DNA of 5,244 nt from contig DAOVOC010000068.1 in the NCBI GenBank assembly GCA_030629865.1, positions 1-5,244 on the forward strand, in the 5' to 3' direction. This DNA comes from a bacterium. GTDB taxonomy: Bacteria > Babelota > Babeliae > Babelales > GCA-2401785. This document shows positions 1-5,244 of the stretch, one piece after another (positions within the stretch are counted from its first letter, which is position 1; every line of letters begins with the position of its first letter). The notes beneath the pieces are model-generated. The model did not search any database. It worked only from the letters and a program-made list of their open reading frames with translations, and was not told the DNA's origin. The position numbers were made by a program, and so were the translations under genes.

Positions 1-147
1 ACACAATGCCAGATGATATCGATCGGCAAATTGTTGATGATTTTGCAGAGCAACAAAGTCACAATACGAACATCTACGCTGACAAAATGGCCAGTGAATA
101 TAAATGTGCGCAGGGAATTTGTCTGAATTCCATACCAAATCATTCAC
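1..147 (-). CDS. hemW: HemW-like radical SAM protein, N-terminal fragment (runs off left edge)
   Basis: Reading the minus strand from 147 down to 1 gives 49 codons with no stop, cut by the window edge. The translation contains IYIHWPFC, then QRRC and SYCDF. This is the CxxxCxxC iron-sulfur motif of radical SAM enzymes (Cys at residues 22, 26 and 29 from the GTG), set in the PFCxxxCxYCDF context typical of HemW. True HemN oxidases have C-G-C after the third cysteine, not C-D-F. HemW proteins bind haem and are thought to deliver it to respiratory proteins; that role comes from the family. The frame has no ATG. I chose GTG at 145-147 because GGAG lies 6 bases upstream (154-157). A TTG at 163-165, directly after an in-frame TAA (166-168), would add six residues. 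The gene follows a terminator, so it probably has its own promoter. Only the N-terminus is visible, so another radical SAM subfamily cannot be fully excluded. Confidence 0.82.
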   Translation of the reverse strand, partial: MNDLVWNSDKFPAHIYIHWPFCQRRCSYCDFVALQNHQQFADRYHLALC

Positions 148-185
148 AACTAGCTCCGCATTCAATTAAACAAACCATCTTCACT

Positions 186-230
186 AAAAAGAAAAAACAT
201 CCGGCGGACATTTTCCCCCCGGAATGTTTT
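186..230 (-). terminator. Rho-independent terminator ending the serS-DUF58-DUF4381 unit
   Basis: On the minus strand the arm at 230-219 (ending ACATTCCGG) pairs with 204-194 (CCGGATGT...) with one bulged base around a 14-base loop. It is followed by six T, one C and five T (197-186). It starts about 15 bases after the stop codon of the DUF4381-like gene and ends about 40 bases before the hemW start. This GC-core hairpin plus T-tract layout is that of an intrinsic terminator for leftward transcription. The plus-strand reading has only four T after the hairpin, so it looks one-directional. Confidence 0.75.
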
Positions 231-245
231 GCTATTTATTTTTTA

Positions 246-773
246 TTATTTCTTCTTTTTACTGTTTTCGCGCTCAACATACACAATGCCTAACGCCACT
301 AAACTATTTACACGCTTTATATCACGCACAACTTGCTTCTTTAGCGCTACTTCGTTGGCAAATCGAACTCCTTGAGCGCCCTGCAAAACTACTTGCACAA
401 TATCAATAACTCTTTTGAAATGCTTTGCCGCACCAAGAGCAACGACAATTTCACAATCGGTCTTATCATATGTTCTAATTTCAAAACGTTCCTGTAAATA
501 TAATTTTACTACACGTGTCAAGTCAAAATATAAGCTCTTAAACTCGCCTCGGCTAACACAAACTCGCACTTCAAGCCCTTCAAGCACTGCTAAAGCCACT
601 TGTTCCGGTGTACAACAAGCTCTACGCCGACGGATAATATAAAAACATGCAAAAATGAAAAAAGTTATAACGGCAAAAAATATTGAACCAATTAAAAATT
701 TCCCCCAAAATGTCTGCCAAAAAGAAACGTAAATATATCCATAAATATCGTTTAGTTGCACTTCAGGCAGCAT
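246..773 (-). CDS. DUF4381-like single-pass membrane protein
   Basis: This 175-residue protein has a short aromatic N-terminal segment (LPEVQLNDI, then WQTFW), one hydrophobic transmembrane stretch at about residues 25-47, and a basic stop-transfer RRRR at 48-51. A mainly helical soluble domain follows. The soluble part has F-x-x-L-T-R-x-V-K-x-Y-L-Q-E-R-F at about 83-97 and a hydrophobic helix ending V-R-F-A near 136-139. That layout matches DUF4381 proteins: an LPEP-like start, one helix, a YLxxRF motif and a final region with VKFA. It ends in four lysines. The ATG lies 2 bases after the stop of the DUF58 gene, so the two are almost certainly co-translated, and family knowledge pairs DUF4381 with DUF58, MoxR and VWA proteins. 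No enzymatic residues are evident and the molecular function is unknown. The assignment is by pattern and gene order, not by a profile search. Confidence 0.8.
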   Translation of the reverse strand: MLPEVQLNDIYGYIYVSFWQTFWGKFLIGSIFFAVITFFIFACFYIIRRRRACCTPEQVALAVLEGLEVRVCVSRGEFKSLYFDLTRVVKLYLQERFEIRTYDKTDCEIVVALGAAKHFKRVIDIVQVVLQGAQGVRFANEVALKKQVVRDIKRVNSLVALGIVYVERENSKKKK

Positions 774-775
774 AA

Positions 776-1669
776 TTACACCTGCCTTCCAATTCTTCTA
801 TGGAAAAATGACGCAAACTCACGAGCAAGATCACTCCCAATCGTCAAATCGAGAACATCAGCACCAAAACTTTCAAACAAAGCCTTTTGTTCAGACGAAC
901 GGGCTTTTAAACACCTTTGTAATTCCTCGCTATGTGCATCAATCATTATAACTTCATCAGACTCGCTATCTTGCACATATGTAACACCAACGCGTGGAAA
1001 ATCATATTCGCATTCATCAAGAACTCGAACCGCAACCAGATCATATTCACAAGAAATAAGCTTTAACAGACGCTCATATTGAATATAACCTTCATGACTA
1101 CTCTCATCACAACCAGCAATCCAATCGGAAATAACAAAAAGTACCGCATTCTTTTTACGAAGATCGGCCAAAAATTTAAAACACTCAGAAAAATTGGTCG
1201 CTTTTCCAGAAGCAGTAATGGAATAAATACTCTCTAAAATCTTAGCAATGTGACCTTCCCCACACTTTGGAGCAAACCACTGATGCACAGTGTCACTAAA
1301 TAAAAGCGCGCCAACTTTATCGTGTGTATTATTGGCAATAAACGCCAATGCAGAAGCCACTTGTAAAATAACAGTTTTCCTTAAGTTTTCCTGTGAAGAA
1401 TAAAGATTGGAAGCCGAACAATCTATGGCAAAAATAATAGTCCTATCTCGTTCTGGCACACACTCTTTAACCATTAAAGATCCAGCCTTTGCTGATGCAT
1501 TCCAATCAACAAAACGAACATCATCCCCTGCAACGTATTCTCGGATCTGATCAAATTCAAATCCAGTACCTTTAAATGCAGCAGCATAATCACCAGCCAT
1601 AGCACTGTGCACAAGGCGTTTAGAGAAAATTTTGAGATTACGAATCTCTTCTCGAATATTACTTTTCAT
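776..1669 (-). CDS. DUF58 domain protein with VWA-like metal site
   Basis: This 297-residue protein has the DUF58 signature. It shows G-x-G-F-E-F-D-Q-I-R-E-Y at 34-45, then G-D-D-V-R-F-V-D-W-N at 48-57 and a V-K-E segment at 67-69. A VWA-like fold follows, with D-C-S-A-S at 83-87 (D83, S85, S87), T158 in A-T-N-F and D182 in I-S-D-W. These positions fit a metal-ion-dependent adhesion site, so metal binding is probably retained. No signal peptide or membrane helix is seen, so it is likely cytosolic or docked to the membrane through its neighbour. Family members sit in MoxR ATPase/DUF58/DUF4381/VWA clusters linked to envelope integrity, stress tolerance or metal-centre assembly; the exact role is unknown. 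The ATG has GGAG 9 bases upstream. The gene lies 27 bases after serS and 2 bases before the DUF4381-like gene. No MoxR ATPase or separate VWA protein is present in the window. Confidence 0.92.
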   Translation of the reverse strand: MKSNIREEIRNLKIFSKRLVHSAMAGDYAAAFKGTGFEFDQIREYVAGDDVRFVDWNASAKAGSLMVKECVPERDRTIIFAIDCSASNLYSSQENLRKTVILQVASALAFIANNTHDKVGALLFSDTVHQWFAPKCGEGHIAKILESIYSITASGKATNFSECFKFLADLRKKNAVLFVISDWIAGCDESSHEGYIQYERLLKLISCEYDLVAVRVLDECEYDFPRVGVTYVQDSESDEVIMIDAHSEELQRCLKARSSEQKALFESFGADVLDLTIGSDLAREFASFFHRRIGRQV

Positions 1670-1696
1670 GGGTAATTACTCCAATCAAGCCCCATA

Positions 1697-2941
1697 TCAC
1701 CAAAGAAAATCCATTTCTTTTTTTATAATATCAGGCAACTTAATAGTCCCATCAGACTTTTGATAGGTTTCCATTAATGCAACGACAAGCCTGGGCAATG
1801 CTAACGAAGATCCATTAAGTGTATGTACCAATTTTACACCTTTGCTCTCTGGTAAACGGAACCTAATTTTTGCACGACGTGCCTGAAAATCGGCAACATT
1901 GCTACACGAAGAAACTTCGTAAAAAGCACCCTGTCCAGGAAGCCACACTTCAAGATCATATGTTTTTGCCGAAACAAAAGATGTGTCTTGAGCAGCTAAA
2001 AGCGAAACCTGATAATGCAAGCCAAGTTTTTGTAAAAGGCCCTCTGCAACGTTAACAATAAATTTAAGTTCTTCTTCAGACTTTTCTGGCTCGCAAAATG
2101 AATATAATTCAACTTTTTCGAATTGATGAATTCGTATCAGACCTCTTTCAGAAGCACCGTATCCGCCGGCTTCCTGCCGAAAACAGCTTGTCCAGGCAGT
2201 ATGTCTTAGAGGTAGTTTTTTTTGATCCAAAATTGAATCTGCATACATATTTGTAAGCGTTACTTCAGCAGTTGGAATAAGTGACAAATCATCTTCTTTG
2301 GTGCTGTAAAAATCACCTTCAAATTTTGGAAGAGAACCATTTTTAACCATTGCTGCATTGTTCACCAAAAATGGCGGTAGAACAGGTTCAAACCCATTTT
2401 CTGCATTATGCTTGAGCATGATACGAGTTAGTGCATACATAAGTTTTACGGCATCTTTGCGATACAAAGCAAACTGCGCTCCGCTCATCTTAGCGGCGGT
2501 TTCAAAATCAAACCACTCAAGACTTTCATTCAACTGAAGATGGTTTTGTGGCTGAAAAGCAAACTTAGGTTTTTCGCCCCACGTTTTGACAACTTTGTTC
2601 GCTTCTTTATTTCCTGCGGGAACATCTTCGAACAAAATATTTGGACACCGCAAAGCCAAAGCTTTAAATTCTTTTTCGATATCGATAATAGATTTTTCTT
2701 TTTCTTTGATCGCTTTGCCAACTTCAATTGATTTGGAACGAACTTCTTCAGTTACACCACCAGATGCCAGCAAAGCCAACTTATTGCGCTCCGCCCTTAA
2801 TTCTTCAATTTTATTTCGCAATTTACGAACCGCATTATCAAGCTCTACAAGCCGTTTAACATTGAAATCGGGATCTTTTTTTAAGATGGCGGTTTGCACC
2901 ACCTCACTACGCTCACCTCTAAGCAAAGCCATATCAATCAT
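1697..2941 (-). CDS. serS: Seryl-tRNA synthetase
   Basis: This class II aminoacyl-tRNA synthetase charges tRNA-Ser with serine (and tRNA-Sec where present). The 414-residue length is slightly below the usual 420-430. The N-terminus MIDMALLRGE matches the family start. Residues about 28-98 form the charged helical tRNA-binding arm (VKRLVELDNAVRKLRNKIEEL and onward). The catalytic core has motif 1 around 184-193 (FEPVLPPFLV), the serine-binding T-A-E at 224-226, motif 2 at 254-275 (F-R-Q-E-A-G, then R-G-L-I-R-I-H-Q-F-E-K), E-V-S-S-C-S-N at 342-348 with F-Q-A-R-R at 352-356, and motif 3 at 376-391 (NGSSLALPR, then LMETY). The motif 3 arginine (R384) is kept, with LPR where many homologues have VGR. 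The ATG has AAAGG about 8 bases upstream. It appears to be the first gene of the leftward operon. Confidence 0.97.
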   Translation of the reverse strand: MIDMALLRGERSEVVQTAILKKDPDFNVKRLVELDNAVRKLRNKIEELRAERNKLALLASGGVTEEVRSKSIEVGKAIKEKEKSIIDIEKEFKALALRCPNILFEDVPAGNKEANKVVKTWGEKPKFAFQPQNHLQLNESLEWFDFETAAKMSGAQFALYRKDAVKLMYALTRIMLKHNAENGFEPVLPPFLVNNAAMVKNGSLPKFEGDFYSTKEDDLSLIPTAEVTLTNMYADSILDQKKLPLRHTAWTSCFRQEAGGYGASERGLIRIHQFEKVELYSFCEPEKSEEELKFIVNVAEGLLQKLGLHYQVSLLAAQDTSFVSAKTYDLEVWLPGQGAFYEVSSCSNVADFQARRAKIRFRLPESKGVKLVHTLNGSSLALPRLVVALMETYQKSDGTIKLPDIIKKEMDFLW

Positions 2942-2960
2942 GATTTATACCTTTAAATTC

Positions 2961-2999
2961 CGTGAAAACAATGTAATAACACATTACAAACATACCACG
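2961..2999. promoter_or_regulatory. Symmetric inverted repeat in the divergent intergenic region, possible operator
   Basis: TGTAAT (2972-2977) and ATTACA (2983-2988) are perfect 6-base inverted arms around a 5-base spacer. CGTG (2961-2964) and CACG (2996-2999) form a second inverted pair with exactly the same centre (base 2980). The element lies 20 bases upstream of the serS start and about 130 bases upstream of the mutase start, within the only substantial non-coding stretch of the window (2942-3131). Position and symmetry suit a dimeric regulator, but 6-base AT-rich arms can arise by chance. I found no convincing -35/-10 pair on either strand in this stretch, although promoters for both units are expected here. 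TGTAAT read on the minus strand (2988-2983) resembles a -10 box. Confidence 0.35.
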
Positions 3000-3120
3000 T
3001 ACTGTCAGCATACGAACGGCGTCAACAAAGAGCAAATTGCCCTTATCATCACGCGCCTTTTGACCTAAGCTATATGAGCGGTTGGCTTCGCTGCCCGCAA
3101 CTACAAGGAATTAATATACG

Positions 3121-3134
3121 AAAGGGACCATGTG
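3121..3134 (+). promoter_or_regulatory. Ribosome binding site and GTG start nested in ATGTGA
   Basis: AAAGGG at 3121-3126 is followed by ACC and then ATGTGA (3130-3135). The ATG at 3130 would be stopped at once by TGA, whereas the GTG at 3132 opens the 468-codon mutase frame, so GTG is the working start. The ATG and GTG are both within reach of the same Shine-Dalgarno sequence, so they could compete for initiating ribosomes. A second purine-rich AAGGA at 3105-3109 has no standard start codon at suitable spacing. Confidence 0.7.
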
Positions 3135-4538
3135 AACAACTCAATTTTCCGCAAGTACGACATACGAGGAATTGTGGGAAAAGATTTTTCGGTAGAAGAC
3201 TCTTTCGATATAGCCATGGGCATTGTAACCCATATTTTAACGAAAACACCTGACCTACAAACAATTGCCGTTGCAATGGATGGACGCGTGCATTCAAAAG
3301 CAATTAAAGATAATGTCCTAAAAGCATGCATCTCCCTGGGAGTTGATGCAATCGATCTCGGTCTTATTCCAACTCCAGCGCTTTCACACCACCTTTTCAC
3401 AACACAAACGACCACCGGCATCATGGTTACTGCGTCACATAACCCTAAAGAATATAACGGTTTTAAGATATTCCATGGCCGACAGGCTTTTTGGGACAAG
3501 GAAATAAAAAAGATTGCAGAAATTACTGAAACAAAAAAATTCAAAGAGCCTTCCAGCACACCAGGCCAAGTTGTAATTCAAGATGCTGTATCTCCATATA
3601 TCGCATGGTTTCACAAAAAATTCATACACCTAGTTGGTAAAGATATAAAATGCGCAATTGATTGTTGCGGAGGTGCCGCAGCAACTATTGTCCCTCTTCT
3701 AACAAAAGTAATGGATTGGAAAAACGTCATCCTAATTAATGAAGTTGTGGATGGAACATTTTCAGCGCACGAAGCCGATCCAACACGTGAAAAGAATGCC
3801 AAGCAACTAGCAAAAACAGTTAAAGAAAACAATTTAGATTTTGGCATTGGATTCGATGGTGACGCAGACAGAATGGCTCCAATTACCAACACCGGACAAT
3901 TGGTATTAGGAGATCAAATGGTAGCGCTTTTTGGCATCTCAATACTTAAAAACCACCCAGGATCAACTGTTGTATACGACATAAAGAGTTCAGGGGTTAT
4001 CGAAACCATGATAAAAGCCGCCGGTGGCAACGCAATTATGTCAGAAACGGGAAGCTGCGCAATAAGAGACAGAATGCAACGCGAAGGAGCTAGTTTCGGT
4101 GGAGAAGTAAGTTGTCACTTTTTCTTTAGAGACAGATTTTTTGGCTATGATGATGGAATTTATGCAGCACTAAGACTTATGGAACTTCTAATCATAGAAA
4201 ACAAATCACTTGCAGAGCTTGTTGCAGCAATGCCACCAACCGTCAGTACAAACGAAATAAAATTGCCATACAAAAAAAGACAAACCGCAGAAAAAATTAT
4301 AGCTTCAATTCAATCGTTTTTCTCTAAAAAGCCAGAATGTTCAGTTGTTACAATCGACGGAGCACGCATTCAAACTCCTATTGGCTGGGGTCTAATACGC
4401 GCATCAAATACAGAACCACACCTTTCTCTACGCTTTGAGTCTAACTCAATAGAACATCTAAAACAGCTTCAAGAAAGTTTTATGGAAGCTTTGGCAAACT
4501 ACTACCCAACAACAACTCTCGAAAAGCACTTTCCATAA
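3132..4538 (+). CDS. manB: Phosphomannomutase/phosphoglucomutase
   Basis: This alpha-D-phosphohexomutase interconverts hexose 6-phosphate and hexose 1-phosphate (mannose and/or glucose), feeding nucleotide-sugar and surface-glycan synthesis in the cytosol. Its 468 residues are close to the 463 of Pseudomonas AlgC. The four family motifs occur in order: F-R-K-Y-D-I-R-G at 6-13; the phosphoserine loop T-A-S-H-N-P at 100-105 (Ser102) with Y-N-G-F-K (Lys112); the metal loop D-G-D-A-D-R at 242-247; the sugar loop G-G-E-V-S-C-H at 323-329; and the phosphate-binding loop R-A-S-N-T-E-P at 423-429. One position differs: where AlgC has T-G-H-S, this protein has T-G-S-C at 306-309. The start is GTG at 3132-3134 with AAAGGG five bases upstream. 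It overlaps an ATG whose next codon is TGA, and an in-frame TGA at 3075-3077 excludes a longer start. Mannose versus glucose preference cannot be read from the motifs. The helicase gene follows in the same direction. Confidence 0.95.
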   Translation: MNNSIFRKYDIRGIVGKDFSVEDSFDIAMGIVTHILTKTPDLQTIAVAMDGRVHSKAIKDNVLKACISLGVDAIDLGLIPTPALSHHLFTTQTTTGIMVTASHNPKEYNGFKIFHGRQAFWDKEIKKIAEITETKKFKEPSSTPGQVVIQDAVSPYIAWFHKKFIHLVGKDIKCAIDCCGGAAATIVPLLTKVMDWKNVILINEVVDGTFSAHEADPTREKNAKQLAKTVKENNLDFGIGFDGDADRMAPITNTGQLVLGDQMVALFGISILKNHPGSTVVYDIKSSGVIETMIKAAGGNAIMSETGSCAIRDRMQREGASFGGEVSCHFFFRDRFFGYDDGIYAALRLMELLIIENKSLAELVAAMPPTVSTNEIKLPYKKRQTAEKIIASIQSFFSKKPECSVVTIDGARIQTPIGWGLIRASNTEPHLSLRFESNSIEHLKQLQESFMEALANYYPTTTLEKHFP

Positions 4539-4617
4539 GTAAGAAATGTAAATAGTTAATATATCCTGAAGACAAATTTGTAATCACCAAATGCTAGCTA
4601 CAACACGTTAGGAAAGC

Positions 4618-5244
4618 ATGCTGCAATTGAACAAAAATCAAAAAGAGGCGGTAGAAAGTTCACAAGGCGCATTATTAGTAGTTGCGGGCGCAGGCTCCGG
4701 TAAAACACGTGTAATAACTGCACGCATTGCCCATCTGATAAAGCATTGCAAGGCAGACCCTGCATCAATTATTGCAGTAACATTCACAAACAAAGCAGCA
4801 AAAGAAATGCGAAAGCGTGTTACTTCTCTTCTTGACGAAAATGTAAAATTACCATTTGTTGGCACTTTCCACTCGTACTGCGTACGCCTCTTGCGATCTC
4901 GAGCTGATTCCTTTGGTACAAAAAACTTTTCAATCATCGACTCTGACGATCAGGCAGAAATTATACGAAAATTGATAAAACGATACGGCTTAGAAAAACG
5001 CTGGACTCCATCAAAAATTTTGCACTCAATTTCCACTCTAAAAACAAATCTCAATTGGGAAGAGGCAAGTAAAAAGGTTCCTGCCGAAATTCGCGAGCTT
5101 TACCAACTGTACGAACAAGAAAAAGCTGAAGCTCACGGGCTAGATTTTGACGACTTGCTTTTAACGGTTTACAGCACATTGCGAGACAAGCCGGAATTTG
5201 CAGAATCACTACGAAAAAATATCAAGCACATCTTAGTCGATGAA
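4618..5244 (+). CDS. uvrD: UvrD/PcrA-type superfamily 1 DNA helicase, N-terminal part (runs off right edge)
   Basis: The first 209 codons are visible and the reading frame is open at the window end. UvrD/PcrA/Rep helicases are ATP-driven 3'-5' translocases that unwind DNA in excision repair and clear replication or transcription blocks. Motifs in order are: Q-motif LNKNQKEAV at 4-12; Walker A A-G-A-G-S-G-K-T at 23-30; motif Ia V-T-F-T-N-K-A-A-K-E-M at 54-64; Ib G-T-F-H-S at 82-86, followed by YCVRLLR; L-D-F-D-D-L-L at 175-181; and the first part of motif II, I-L-V-D-E at 205-209, where the window stops. The H-S-x-C-V-R-x-L-R context is nearer UvrD/PcrA than Rep. The ATG has AGGA 4 bases upstream (4610-4613), and an in-frame TAG at 4609-4611 rules out an earlier start. 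It lies 79 bases after the mutase with no terminator hairpin between, so co-transcription is possible. The 2A/2B domains and C-terminus are outside the window. Confidence 0.95.
   Translation, partial: MLQLNKNQKEAVESSQGALLVVAGAGSGKTRVITARIAHLIKHCKADPASIIAVTFTNKAAKEMRKRVTSLLDENVKLPFVGTFHSYCVRLLRSRADSFGTKNFSIIDSDDQAEIIRKLIKRYGLEKRWTPSKILHSISTLKTNLNWEEASKKVPAEIRELYQLYEQEKAEAHGLDFDDLLLTVYSTLRDKPEFAESLRKNIKHILVDE

Noticed and set aside
6..293. Plus-strand open frame of 95 codons
   Set aside because: It lies antisense to the HemW-like coding frame and the terminator, shows no recognisable domain, and has low-complexity sequence at its end.
2225..2260. Possible frameshift in serS near a run of T
   Set aside because: The frame stays open and the conserved motifs on both sides, T-A-E and motif 2, are in the same frame.
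3060..3065. TTGACC as a -35 box for the mutase
   Set aside because: No acceptable -10 hexamer lies 16-18 bases downstream.
2586..3068. Plus-strand open frame of 160 codons extending from inside serS into the intergenic region
   Set aside because: Most of it is antisense to clearly coding serS sequence. The serine-rich, low-complexity translation looks like a reverse-strand shadow.
3078..3100. Small GC-rich hairpin-like segment upstream of the mutase, considered as a leader structure or tRNA remnant
   Set aside because: Only short stems with bulges can be drawn and several alternatives compete. There is no T-tract and no tRNA arm pattern.
3101..3559. Minus-strand open frame of 152 codons under the mutase
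   Set aside because: It is antisense to the mutase N-terminal domain including the catalytic serine loop, and its translation has no family features.
4539..4617. Gap between the mutase and the helicase, checked for a terminator and promoter
   Set aside because: No GC hairpin with T-run is present, and the -10-like AT-rich words lack a matching -35. Only the AGGA ribosome binding site is supported.

Overview
The window is an AT-rich bacterial chromosome segment that is almost entirely coding. It is laid out as two diverging transcription units around a 190-base intergenic region (2942-3131). Nothing mobile, no RNA gene and no CRISPR array was seen. The genes are housekeeping and cell-envelope genes with clear family motifs but fairly diverged sequences. 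This would suit a deep-branching, possibly host-associated lineage such as a candidate phylum (Dependentiae is one guess). The phylum cannot be fixed from this sequence alone.

Left half, minus strand, read from 2941 downwards: seryl-tRNA synthetase (serS), then a 27-base gap, a DUF58 protein with a von Willebrand A (VWA)-like metal site, a 2-base gap, and a small single-pass membrane protein resembling DUF4381. These three look like one operon, which ends at a hairpin plus T-tract terminator at 186-230. Beyond the terminator, still on the minus strand, a further gene starts and runs off the left edge. It has no ATG start and is easily missed, but its CxxxCxxC-DF motif marks it as a HemW-type radical SAM protein.

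Right half, plus strand: a complete phosphomannomutase/phosphoglucomutase starting at a GTG inside ATGTGA, then, after 79 bases, the first 209 codons of a UvrD/PcrA superfamily 1 helicase cut by the right edge.

Functionally the segment joins translation (SerRS), an incomplete MoxR/DUF58/DUF4381/VWA type envelope module, haem trafficking (HemW), supply of phosphorylated hexoses for surface glycans (PMM/PGM) and DNA repair (UvrD). No evidently new multi-gene system is visible. The points most worth a second look are the reduced DUF58-DUF4381 pair placed behind serS, a histidine-to-serine change in the mutase active site, and a symmetric inverted repeat between the two divergent units.
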